From CAZAAW01 sp964483325 (GTDB lineage: Bacteria; Pseudomonadota; Alphaproteobacteria; Rhizobiales; Kaistiaceae), in contig CAZAAW010000054.1 in the NCBI GenBank assembly GCA_964483325.1, positions 1 to 6,915 of the forward strand: DNA of 6,915 nt, given 5' to 3'. The translations under genes and the position numbers were made by a program. The notes under the pieces are model-generated. The model did no database searches. It saw nothing but the letters and a program-made list of their open reading frames with translations, and was not told the DNA's origin. This document shows, one piece after another, positions 1-6,172 of this stretch. Every line of letters begins with the position of its first letter. Position 1 is the stretch's first letter.

Positions 1-27
1 AGACTGAATCAGACATTCAACAGCCTT

Positions 28-1674
28 TCAAACACGATGTGTGAATGCCGTAGCCCCGACGGCGGAGGCCATCTGCGCTGCCTCGGCCGCTGCGGCCTCT
101 TCCTGCCGCGCCTTTTCCACGGCGTCCTCCGGCGCCAGCCATTTCGCCGGCCAGCCGAGGCCCTTCAGCGAATCCCGCGTCGCCTCGGTCAGATCGACGT
201 TCTTCACCTGCAGCGGATCGGCGCCGGCCACCAGGCCGATCACCCCCTGCATGCCCTGGGCGAGCTTCTGCGCCTTGACCTCCTCGCCCAGCTCGCGCAT
301 CGGCGAGGCGAACACGAACTGCATCTCGCGGCCCTGCAGCGCCGGCGGGATCTCGTCCTCCGGGCCGAAGGCCTTCATCGCCCGCAGCGCCTCGAAGCTG
401 CGCTCGCATAGCGGCGCGTTGTATTCGTCCTCGGCCGGCGACAGGAGAGGCGCGCTGCTCCTGATGAACTCCTCCAGGCGCTTGGCCACCTCATAGGCGG
501 TCATGCGCCCGACATCCTGCGGCAGCGTCAGCTTGTTGATGAAGAAGCCCTCGGCGAGCACGCCGCGCAGCCGCTCGGCCATGTCGAGCCCGACCGGCAG
601 GCCGCGGCTCTCGCCGACCGGCCGCAGCGCTTCGCCGAGCCGCTCGTCATATTCGATGTCGACCCAGGTGACGCCGCCGGCATAGAGCGCCACGTCGGAG
701 CGCAGCGCCTCCTGCACCGCCACCATCGGCGGATCGACGGCCTTCTCGCCGGCCTCCAGCAGCACCCGCACCAGCGATTGCAGCGTGCGCGCGTCGGCAA
801 GGCCCGGCCCGGTGCAGGGCGACCAGGCATATTGCGAGCCGGAGACCGTCTGCCAGCGCGGGATGACATAGGGCATCCAGGCAAGCGGCGTCTCCTCCAG
901 GCAGCGATCATTGTCGAGGTCGATGGTCAACGAAACATAGCCGGATTCGCGGCTGCGGCGACGACGCTTCGCCGGCTCGGCAAAGTCCCAGTCGGCGGCC
1001 GGCAGGACGATGCGGCGGCAGGCGATGGCCTTTTCCGGCTCGCGCTTCGCCGCCTCGGCGACGCGCGGATCGACCGTGGCGGGGAACAGCGCCGCCAGCT
1101 GCCGCGCCGTCGGGTGCCATTTCCGGTGCACCATGTCGATGGCGCCGGCGGCGTTCTCGCTCCAGGCATGGTCGCGCAGGTGGCCGGTGCGGTAGAGCAG
1201 CGAGGCGCGGGCGGGCGACAGGTCGACCTCGATCACCGCCTGGCCGAAGGTCACCCAGTCATTGTCGCCTTCCTTGGTGGCGCGCTTGAACTGCGCCGGC
1301 GGGTGATACATCGCCCGCTTCTGGACGCGCGTCATCCATTCCAGCCAGCGCCGCGCCTCGCCGTCATTGTCGAGCCGCTCGTCCATCAGGTGGATGGCGA
1401 ACCAGTCGGCGCCGTCCGGGCGCAGCATGGCCTGCAGCGTGTTGGCCAGCTCGCGCCGCACCAGGATCGGCTCGCTGGTCATCAGCCCGGCCCAGGGATC
1501 GTCGCCGGGCGAGCGGCGGACGGTGAAGTCGGCGCGCTCGGGATAGAAATTCTCGGCCACCTCCTGCCAGTAGGAGAGGAGGCTTTGCCGGCTGCCGAAC
1601 AGGCTGTCGCCGATGGCGACGAGGTCGCGCAAACGACTGTCCATCTTGCGGCTGTCCATCTTGCGGGCGTCCAT
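28..1674 (-). CDS. Podovirus-type portal (head-to-tail connector) protein
   Basis: Likely the phage portal: a ring at one capsid vertex through which DNA is packaged and to which the tail attaches. At 548 residues it matches the T7-like head-tail connector family (roughly 500-560). Family-like segments seen are YPERADFT (44-51), the tryptophan-rich stretch around 110-145, YAWSPCTGPGLADARTLQ (282-299), DPPMVAVQE (314-322) and MTAYEVAKRLEEF (391-403) followed by a helical stretch to about 430. The C-terminus (520-540) is Ala/Glu-rich and probably helical. I chose the ATG at 1674 because GGGAG (1683-1687) lies 8 bases upstream and the upstream gene stops at 1676, leaving one base between them. 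The frame is open upstream to a TTG at 1782, but that part lies over the neighbour's Gly-rich tail. Residues 1-14 are a near-perfect repeat MDARK-MDSRK-MDSR, so starts at 1659 or 1644 are possible. The family call rests on remembered motifs, not a search. The gene appears intact and co-transcribed with terL. Confidence 0.87.
   Translation of the reverse strand: MDARKMDSRKMDSRLRDLVAIGDSLFGSRQSLLSYWQEVAENFYPERADFTVRRSPGDDPWAGLMTSEPILVRRELANTLQAMLRPDGADWFAIHLMDERLDNDGEARRWLEWMTRVQKRAMYHPPAQFKRATKEGDNDWVTFGQAVIEVDLSPARASLLYRTGHLRDHAWSENAAGAIDMVHRKWHPTARQLAALFPATVDPRVAEAAKREPEKAIACRRIVLPAADWDFAEPAKRRRRSRESGYVSLTIDLDNDRCLEETPLAWMPYVIPRWQTVSGSQYAWSPCTGPGLADARTLQSLVRVLLEAGEKAVDPPMVAVQEALRSDVALYAGGVTWVDIEYDERLGEALRPVGESRGLPVGLDMAERLRGVLAEGFFINKLTLPQDVGRMTAYEVAKRLEEFIRSSAPLLSPAEDEYNAPLCERSFEALRAMKAFGPEDEIPPALQGREMQFVFASPMRELGEEVKAQKLAQGMQGVIGLVAGADPLQVKNVDLTEATRDSLKGLGWPAKWLAPEDAVEKARQEEAAAAEAAQMASAVGATAFTHRV
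1641..1674 (-). repeat. 15-base tandem repeat at portal start (three in-frame ATGs)
   Basis: On the plus strand, units at 1641-1655 and 1656-1670 differ at two positions, and a third partial unit begins at 1671. Each begins with ccat, giving start codons at 1674, 1659 and 1644 in the same frame and the peptide repeat MDARK/MDSRK/MDSR. Only the first ATG has an obvious ribosome binding site. Confidence 0.85.
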
Positions 1675-1675
1675 C

Positions 1676-2002
1676 TCAGGCGCTCCCGCTGCCGGTGCCG
1701 CCGAGGCCGCTGCCGGCCCCGCTGCCGCCAAGTCCTGTACCGGCAAGCCCGGCGCCGCCGAGCCCCGTGCCCGTTCCGCCAAGCCCGCTGCCGCCTGCCG
1801 CTGTGCCGCTGTCGGTCGTCTTCGGCGTGCGGCGGAAGCTTGCCAGCAGCGCGTCGGACATGATGGTGGAGAGGCGGCCGCCGCGCAGCTTCATCTGCGC
1901 GATCCGCTGACGCTCGGCCTCGCGCAGCGCCGGGTCCTCCGGATCGGGCATGCGCACCGGATCGGGGATCGGCGGCAGGTTGGGTTTGAACAGGCCGGCC
2001 AT
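1676..2002 (-). CDS. Small phage head protein between terL and portal, Gly-rich tail
   Basis: A 108-residue protein of unknown exact role. Residues 1-25 are Pro-rich (LFKPNLPPIPDPVRMPDPED), 26-40 form a charged helix, and 39-50 read LRGGRLSTIMSD. This N-terminal pattern resembles small proteins that sit beside the portal in many podovirus and siphovirus head modules, so a virion or head-assembly role is inferred. Residues 66-108 are almost only Gly, Ser, Thr, Ala and Leu, built from GLGG(T/A/S)G units, and are probably disordered. The ATG at 2002 shares one base with the terL stop (TGATG). A strong GGGAGGAG (2009-2016) lies 6 bases upstream, inside the last codons of terL, so the gene is probably translationally coupled to terL. 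A longer open frame to 2413 exists only as an overlap with terL and is not supported. Confidence 0.8.
   Translation of the reverse strand: MAGLFKPNLPPIPDPVRMPDPEDPALREAERQRIAQMKLRGGRLSTIMSDALLASFRRTPKTTDSGTAAGGSGLGGTGTGLGGAGLAGTGLGGSGAGSGLGGTGSGSA
1679..1807 (-). repeat. Imperfect tandem repeat encoding GLGG(T/S/A)G tail
   Basis: Degenerate GC-rich repeats of 9-30 bases encode the Gly-rich tail (residues about 66-108) of the 108-residue head protein. Recurring plus-strand words include ccgccaag and ccgccgag. The tract ends next to the separate 15-base repeat that opens the portal gene. It is a plausible site of length change by slippage. Confidence 0.7.
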
Positions 2003-3576
2003 CAGCGTCTCCTCCCTTTCAGCCCGGCATAGCCGAGCACGACCTTCGGCGCCGCGGCGCCGGTGCGACTCTTCTTCACCGCCAGCGCCTCGCCCTCGCT
2101 CCAGGCCATGACGACGGCGTCGCCGCGGTCGGGCGAGCGCCCGAGGCGGGCGCGGATCTCGTCCTTGGCCTCGACCTGGATGCCGCGCGGCGTCAGCTTC
2201 CAGCGCGGCGCCGCAAGGTCGGCGGCAAGCTGGCTGTCGGCCGGCAGCGCCAGCGGCGAACCGCCCGGCTGCGCCGGATCGAGCGCTTCGCGGAGGCGCC
2301 ACCACGCCTCGGCGCGCTTGTTGACGAAGCCGAGCGCCCCGTCCGCGCTGCGGCGGGCGCTGCCATTGGCGCCGTTGAAGGGCGCGCAGTCGATGAGGTT
2401 TTCCTTCAGCCACGACACGACGCCGCCGCCATAGCCGCCGCCGACATCGACGACGATGCCGGCGCCGTCGCGGCGCTGCGTGGCGATCAGCCCGGCGACG
2501 GTCGGCGCATCAGGGGTGTCGCGGCCGGCGCGGGCGATCAGCGGCGCGAACCAGGCGCCGTAGCGCGGCGCCAGGATCGTCTGGTCGTCGCCGCCCTGCG
2601 CCACGTCGACACCGATCGCCGTCATCGCCAGCCCGGCAAGCCCGTCCGGCGCCCAGCGCTGCTGCGCCGCCCGCACCCAGGCCGAGGGCACCACCTGCCA
2701 TTCGTCATCGCGGCGCGCCGCCATGAAATTGCCGTCGCGCACGGAAGAGCGCAGCGGCTCGGGCAGCGCATCCAGCGTCGCGCCATAGCCGGTCTCGGCG
2801 AGGAACGGATTGTCGGAGAGCCGCGCCGGAATGAACGTCCGCGACGTCGCCGCCACCTGCCGCCCGCCGCCGTCGTCATACATACCCGGCCCCGCCACGG
2901 CGCGGTCGGCGCCGTCGCGGTCGGCGATGAACCACCTGAGCTCGCCGGGCTTTGCCGGCTCAGGATGGGCCGGATCGAGCCAGGGCGCGAACATCGCCAC
3001 CAGCCAGTTGCCGTCGTCCGACAGCGGCGGATTGGTCGCCAGCACGACGCGCGTCCGCTGCCCCGGCTCGGTCGAGCGCACCCAGCCCATCAGGTAGCGC
3101 ACCTGGCTCTCGAGAAACTGCGCCGCCTCGTCGATGCCGAGAAAATCATGCGGCCGCCCCTGCCAGCGCTCGACATCGCCGGCATATTGCGCCGCGCCGA
3201 ACTCGACCAGCCGGCCGTCGGCGGTCCTGAGCGTCGGCGGCGAGGAGGCATTGAAGCCGCTTCGCCCGCCCTGGATCTCCAGCGCCCGCTCGGTGAGGAA
3301 CGACAGATCGGTATAATGCCGCCGCATCACCAGCGACCGCCGGTGCCTGGTGAGCGCCAGCCCGAGCAGCGTATCGCTCTTGCCGCCGCCACCGGCGCCA
3401 CCGAACAGCAGCACATCGGCTTCGGACTCGCAGGCCAGCGTCTGCGGCCCCGGCAAGGGCCCCCACCGCTCCGCCAGCTCCCCCTCCGCCAACGCCACAA
3501 GCTCAGCCCGCGCCCCGGCCTCCAACCCGGCCACAAGCCGCTCGACAGCAGCCAGATCCTCCAGCGTCGCAGCCAT
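2002..3576 (-). CDS. terL: Phage terminase large subunit (ATPase and nuclease)
   Basis: The packaging motor that cuts concatemeric phage DNA and drives it through the portal using ATP. The 524 residues contain a Walker A loop GGAGGGGKSD (59-68), a Walker B segment FLGIDEAAQF with Asp149-Glu150, and a coupling motif LATNPP (179-184). The C-terminal RNase H-like nuclease has candidate metal ligands Asp324 (GVDVAQGGDD), Asp377 (VVDVGGG) and Asp486 (RGDAVVMAW). Both domains look complete, so the enzyme could be active. I chose the ATG at 3576 because GAGG (3584-3587) lies 7 bases upstream; an in-frame TTG at 3582 is less likely. The gene ends in TGATG overlap with the next gene, and its final codons (KGRRR) supply that gene's ribosome binding site. 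No small terminase gene is recognisable upstream; that space holds repeats. Exact terminase subfamily cannot be assigned without comparison. Confidence 0.93.
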   Translation of the reverse strand: MAATLEDLAAVERLVAGLEAGARAELVALAEGELAERWGPLPGPQTLACESEADVLLFGGAGGGGKSDTLLGLALTRHRRSLVMRRHYTDLSFLTERALEIQGGRSGFNASSPPTLRTADGRLVEFGAAQYAGDVERWQGRPHDFLGIDEAAQFLESQVRYLMGWVRSTEPGQRTRVVLATNPPLSDDGNWLVAMFAPWLDPAHPEPAKPGELRWFIADRDGADRAVAGPGMYDDGGGRQVAATSRTFIPARLSDNPFLAETGYGATLDALPEPLRSSVRDGNFMAARRDDEWQVVPSAWVRAAQQRWAPDGLAGLAMTAIGVDVAQGGDDQTILAPRYGAWFAPLIARAGRDTPDAPTVAGLIATQRRDGAGIVVDVGGGYGGGVVSWLKENLIDCAPFNGANGSARRSADGALGFVNKRAEAWWRLREALDPAQPGGSPLALPADSQLAADLAAPRWKLTPRGIQVEAKDEIRARLGRSPDRGDAVVMAWSEGEALAVKKSRTGAAAPKVVLGYAGLKGRRR

Positions 3577-3583
3577 GCGCAAT

Positions 3584-3587
3584 CCTC
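3584..3587 (-). promoter_or_regulatory. Ribosome binding site of terL
   Basis: GAGG on the minus strand, 7 bases before the ATG at 3576. It would overlap the spacing region of the alternative TTG start at 3582 and so favours the ATG. Confidence 0.6.
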
Positions 3588-3594
3588 ATGGGGA

Positions 3595-3724
3595 GCGCCC
3601 CCACCTCTCCCTTAGGGAGAGGTCGGGAGCCTTGCCTCGCGTGAGCGAGGCTCAGGCGGACGGGTGAGGGGTTTCGGCCGCCGGGAATCCCGCCCCGGCG
3701 CCGCAACCTTGTGTCACCGGCAGT
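3595..3724. repeat. 130-base direct repeat, copy 1
   Basis: Closely similar (high eighties per cent identity by eye) and in the same orientation to 6731-6858. It contains two hairpins: ACCTCTCCCT (3603-3612) pairing with AGGGAGAGGT (3614-3623), and GCCTCGC (3634-3640) pairing with GCGAGGC (3645-3651). This is a common intergenic repeat type in Alphaproteobacteria whose chance translation reads GSRPLPKGEVG. It starts only 19 bases before the terL start. Confidence 0.85.
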
Positions 3725-3751
3725 TTGCACCGCTACCGCCTCGTCCTTCAC

Positions 3752-3782
3752 CGCCGGGCATTTTGCACGCCCTCACCACCCC
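3752..3782. repeat. 31-base direct repeat, copy 1
   Basis: Identical to 4034-4064. In both places it leads within 10-12 bases into the palindrome ATGGCCGG...CCGGCCAT, so the repeated unit is really about 77 bases (to 3828 and 4110). Confidence 0.85.
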
Positions 3783-3791
3783 ACCAGCGTC

Positions 3792-3915
3792 ATGGCCGGA
3801 CTTGATCCGGCCATCCACGCGAACACTGTCCCCGCCGGAAAGAACACTGCCGGCGAGGCGTCTTTTTTCTGCATCCGCAGTGTTTGCGTGGATGCCCGGG
3901 TCTTCACCCGGGCAT
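3792..3915. repeat. Long palindromic repeat element (REP-like), copy 1
   Basis: Two terminal hairpins flank a long stem. The left hairpin pairs ATGGCCGG (3792-3799) with CCGGCCAT (3807-3814). The right pairs ATGCCCGGG (3892-3900) with CCCGGGCAT (3907-3915). Between them CCACGCGAACACTG (3815-3828) pairs with CAGTGTTTGCGTGG (3878-3891) with one mismatch. The centre holds a small CGCCGG/CCGGCG stem (3833-3838, 3850-3855) followed by a T6 run (3863-3868). The closely matching copy is at 6432-6554. This is a host-type non-coding element; no transposase is present. Confidence 0.88.
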
Positions 3916-3995
3916 GACGCGGCTGGGGCGTTGGCGGATGCCGGTCGTCGGTCGCTGCCCTCGGGAAGCGCGCACCTCATCTCTCCCCGGAACGG
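3916..3995. repeat. Right flank shared by both palindromic element copies
   Basis: About 80 bases continuing the similarity between the two palindromic elements, with the counterpart near 6555-6633. Only a handful of substitutions and one indel are seen, so the full duplicated stretch is about 205 bases (3788-3995 and 6428-6633). Confidence 0.8.
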
Positions 3996-4033
3996 GGGGC
4001 GCGCACCGAAGACGCGTGACGGGCGGGGACCCA

Positions 4034-4110
4034 CGCCGGGCATTTTGCACGCCCTCACCACCCCCCCCCGGCGTCATGGCCGGACTTGATCCGGCCATCC
4101 ACGCGAACAC
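4034..4110. repeat. 31-base repeat copy 2 plus truncated half palindrome
   Basis: 4034-4064 repeats 3752-3782. It is followed by a C9 run (4061-4069) and then by the left hairpin (4076-4083 with 4091-4098) and CCACGCGAACAC (4099-4110). The match to the full element stops at 4110, so the right half is missing. Confidence 0.82.
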
Positions 4111-4206
4111 GGATGGCGCAGGCCGAAGCACGCCGGTGCCGCGGCCATTCTGCCCACAGCGTCGCAGCAGATCACGCCTTCCACTGGACGCCACCCCGAC
4201 CCTTGT

Positions 4207-4215
4207 TGCTATAAT
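4207..4215 (+). promoter_or_regulatory. Extended -10 promoter of the RhuM gene
   Basis: TGCTATAAT is a perfect extended -10 (TGn then TATAAT, hexamer at 4210-4215), standing out in very GC-rich DNA 33 bases before the start codon. No good -35 hexamer is seen at 16-18 bases, which an extended -10 can tolerate. Transcription would begin near 4222, giving a short leader of about 26 bases. Confidence 0.6.
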
Positions 4216-4247
4216 GTTCTCATTGCGACAGGGAGAGCCAGACGCCG

Positions 4248-5294
4248 ATGACGGAGGACGACAGCGGACCGGTGCATCTGGTCGAGGACGCCGAGACCGG
4301 CGACCGCTTCCTCGTCTATGCGAGCGACAAGGGGTTGCGGCTCGACATCCGCTACGAGGGCGAGACCCTCTGGATGACGCAGGCGCAGATCGCCCAGTTG
4401 TTCGGCGTGGAGCGGTCGGTCGTCACCAAGCATGTCGGCAATATCTACGAGGAAGGCGAGCTCGAGGCCGGGCCAACCAGTGCAAGAATTGCACAGGTTC
4501 GACAGGAGGGATCACGCCAGGTCGAGCGCCAGATCGAGCACTACAACCTCGACGTCGTCATCTCCGTCGGCTACCGCGTCTCCTCCGCGCAGGCGACGCT
4601 GTTCCGCCGCTGGGCGACGGGCGTCCTGGTGCAGTTCGCGCGTCGGGGCTTCGTCATCGATGCCCCGCGCCTGAAGCAGCCGGACAGCGCCGACCGGCTT
4701 GCCGAGCTGCGCGAGATCATCCGCGACATCCGCTCCGACGAGGCGAATGTCTATCGCGAGCTCAGGCGCATCTGCTCGCTGTGTCAGGACTACGACGGCA
4801 GCAGCGCCGCGGCGCAGGCCTTCTACCAGCACACGCAGGCGAAGCTCGTCTTCGCCGTCACGGCGCACACGCCGTCGGAAATCATCGCCAGCCGCGCCGA
4901 TCCGGCCGCCGCCGACATGGGCCTGACGGCCTGGAGCGGCGAGGCGGTCCGCAAGACGGACGTGACGGTGTCGAAGAACTACCTCGCCGCAGGCGAGATC
5001 CGCGAGCTCAACCGCCTGACGACGATCCTCCTCGACATCTTCGAGGACCAGCTCGATCTCGGCCGGCTGGTGGTGATGGAGGACGCCCGGCGCCTTCTGG
5101 ACCAGCAGCTGCGGCAGCTCGGGCGTGCCGTGCTGCAGGGCGGCGGCTCCGTCTCGGCCGCCACGGCCCGGAATGCCGCCCACGCCGCCTATGCGGATTT
5201 CGACCAACGCCGCCGCGAGCAGCGGCACGCGGCGGCCGACGCGGCGATCGCCGCGATCCGCAAAGAAGCGCGCAAGATCAAGCCGGGCTCCTGA
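4248..5294 (+). CDS. rhuM: RhuM family protein
   Basis: A 348-residue protein of full family length. RhuM-family proteins are named after a gene on Salmonella pathogenicity island 3 and occur widely on genomic islands and prophages; their biochemical role is not established. Family hallmarks seen: LRLDIRYEGETLWMTQAQIA (30-49) leading into a putative helix-turn-helix (43-63) and NIYEEGEL (65-72), then HYNLDVVISVGYRVSSAQAT (98-117) and LFRRWAT (118-124). The second half has ADMGLTAWSGEAVRKTDVTV (222-241), KNYL (243-246) and a helical region LNRLTTILLDIFEDQ (254-268), then a charged tail. The ATG has GGAGAG (4232-4237) 10 bases upstream and an extended -10 promoter further up. It is on the opposite strand to all other genes here and runs convergently to the 160-residue gene with 23 bases between stops. 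That suggests an independently expressed cargo gene, possibly DNA-binding; function is inference. Confidence 0.9.
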   Translation: MTEDDSGPVHLVEDAETGDRFLVYASDKGLRLDIRYEGETLWMTQAQIAQLFGVERSVVTKHVGNIYEEGELEAGPTSARIAQVRQEGSRQVERQIEHYNLDVVISVGYRVSSAQATLFRRWATGVLVQFARRGFVIDAPRLKQPDSADRLAELREIIRDIRSDEANVYRELRRICSLCQDYDGSSAAAQAFYQHTQAKLVFAVTAHTPSEIIASRADPAAADMGLTAWSGEAVRKTDVTVSKNYLAAGEIRELNRLTTILLDIFEDQLDLGRLVVMEDARRLLDQQLRQLGRAVLQGGGSVSAATARNAAHAAYADFDQRRREQRHAAADAAIAAIRKEARKIKPGS

Positions 5295-5316
5295 CCTCCA
5301 CCTCTATCGGGAGCCC
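5285..5316. terminator. Possible bidirectional hairpin between convergent genes
   Basis: GGGCTCC (5285-5291) can pair with GGAGCCC (5310-5316) across an 18-base loop, spanning the RhuM stop and the space before the convergent gene's stop at 5318. There is no clear T-run on either side, so intrinsic termination is doubtful. Confidence 0.3.
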
Positions 5317-5317
5317 C

Positions 5318-5800
5318 CTACCTCCCCCACACGGCGATCGACCCGCCGGTGAACGTCACGGGCGTCGAGAAATCCGCGGCGATGCCGTCGAAGCGGAGGG
5401 CGTCGAGGGCGGCGCTGACGGCGATGGCGCCGGGCACGGCGCCGGTCACCACCTTGGCGCCGCCGGCGCCGCCGAACGGGGCGATGCGGAAGGCGAAGCT
5501 GCCGCTGCCGGCGGCATTGAAATGCGGCGAGCCCCAGGTGAGGTCGGTCTCGGCGCCGTTGCTGTCGATGTAGAAATAGAGGCCGCTGCCGCTGATCCAG
5601 CTGCCGCCGCCATCGCTGGAGACGTAGTAGCGACGATAGCCGCTGGCCGAGAGGGTCAGGCCGCGGCCGACCACCGCCAGTTCGCCATAGCGGCCGAGCC
5701 CGGTGAAATCGACGCTGCCGACATCGCTTTCATGCGCCCAGGCGCCGGCGAGCGTCCAGCCCGCCCCGCCCGGCACGGCGCCGATCATGCTTGCGCTCAT
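5318..5800 (-). CDS. Putative phage virion-associated beta-rich protein
   Basis: A 160-residue protein without a firm name. It is rich in Gly, Ser and aromatic residues: DFTGLGRYGELAVVGRGL (31-48), RYYVSSDGGGSWISG (57-71), YFYIDSNG (75-82), and at the C-terminus LDALRF (132-137) and FTGGSIAVWGR (150-160). The pattern of a DGG loop and an ending like (D/N)A(I/L)RF...F..G.I.(L/V).GR recalls small beta-sandwich proteins found near phage tail or decoration genes; this is from memory and not a search. The ATG at 5800 is preceded by GAGGAGG (5806-5812), 5 bases away, which overlaps the stop of the upstream gene. The frame is open to 5983 but that part only shadows the upstream gene. No signal peptide or membrane segment is seen. 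Confidence 0.72.
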   Translation of the reverse strand: MSASMIGAVPGGAGWTLAGAWAHESDVGSVDFTGLGRYGELAVVGRGLTLSASGYRRYYVSSDGGGSWISGSGLYFYIDSNGAETDLTWGSPHFNAAGSGSFAFRIAPFGGAGGAKVVTGAVPGAIAVSAALDALRFDGIAADFSTPVTFTGGSIAVWGR

Positions 5801-5810
5801 CGCCGCCTCC

Positions 5811-6089
5811 TCAATCCTGCGTCGCCGCCACCGCCAGCACCTGGCCGGCGGCATCGGCAAAGCCGTAGATCGCCGCGGTGGTGGCCAGCACCAGCGGCTG
5901 CCCCGGTGCCAGCACGATGCCGCGCCCGGCGCCGACCTCCGCATCGCCGATGCGCACGGCGGCGCTATTCGCCGCCGCCGCAACGATCAGCGCCTCACGC
6001 CGCAACCCGTCCGCCGCCATCACCAGCGTCGCCACCCCATCGGCCAGCGTCACATCCGCCGCCGAAGCCAGACCCGTAGCCGACCCCAT
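5811..6089 (-). CDS. Small putative phage structural protein
   Basis: A 92-residue protein, Ala-rich, with a likely all-beta fold. The segments REALIVAAAANSAAVRIGD (31-49), GRGIVLAPGQPLVL (55-68) and TAAIYGFADAAGQVLAVA (71-88) match a pattern common in small phage structural proteins: a strand ending in N..A..(R/Y)(I/L)G, then G..L.PG..L.L and AIYA........V.V. The exact role is unknown. It is the first gene of a two-gene minus-strand unit; its TGA at 5813 lies 10 bases before the next start. The ATG at 6089 has AGGAGGAGG (6095-6103) 5 bases upstream, decisive over an in-frame TTG at 6122. No promoter was recognised upstream of it. Confidence 0.7.
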   Translation of the reverse strand: MGSATGLASAADVTLADGVATLVMAADGLRREALIVAAAANSAAVRIGDAEVGAGRGIVLAPGQPLVLATTAAIYGFADAAGQVLAVAATQD

Positions 6090-6094
6090 GCGCA

Positions 6095-6103
6095 CCTCCT
6101 CCT
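6095..6103 (-). promoter_or_regulatory. Strong ribosome binding site of the 92-residue gene
   Basis: AGGAGGAGG on the minus strand, 5 bases from the ATG at 6089; it fixes that start. Confidence 0.7.
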
Positions 6104-6172
6104 GTTGGAAAACCGAACCCAAGACAGCGCCATCGCACCCCCGGAAGCGCCGCGCCCTTGAAAGGCCCGCAC

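Larger units (their letters stand above)
3577..4206. other. Repeat-filled intergenic region between terL and rhuM
   Basis: About 630 bases lie between the divergent terL and RhuM genes. I see no credible gene here. The region consists of a 130-base block (3595-3724), a short repeat (3752-3782), the long palindromic element (3792-3915), a shared flank (3916-3995), a second copy of the short repeat (4034-4064) and a half palindrome (4076-4110). Open frames crossing it translate to the known spurious MAGLDPAIHANT type. Unique sequence resumes around 4111-4206. A terL promoter should lie here or the gene may be read from the right-hand genes, but none stands out. Confidence 0.75.

Noticed and set aside
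778..1863. 361-codon plus-strand open frame
   Set aside because: Antisense to the portal gene and the small head gene; composition is Arg/Ala-rich without motifs, while the minus strand encodes a recognisable portal.
28..3576. Gene transfer agent head genes
   Set aside because: The portal is of the podovirus connector type, not the HK97-like portal of alphaproteobacterial gene transfer agents, and the gene order differs.
2965..3615. 216-codon plus-strand open frame
   Set aside because: Antisense to the terL ATPase domain and runs into a repeat; no motifs.
3711..3917. Small plus-strand frame with the peptide MAGLDPAIHANT
   Set aside because: This is the well-known chance translation of the palindromic intergenic repeat; the same peptide arises from the copy near 6432.
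3595..4110. CRISPR-like array
   Set aside because: Repeats are of differing length and spacing, with no regular spacer pattern and no cas genes.
4512..5228. 238-codon minus-strand open frame
   Set aside because: Lies antisense within the RhuM gene and shows no family features.
3884..6079. 731-codon plus-strand open frame
   Set aside because: It crosses the repeat region, then runs out of frame over the RhuM gene and antisense to the two small phage genes. The product is Arg/Pro/Ala-rich low complexity typical of GC-rich shadow frames.
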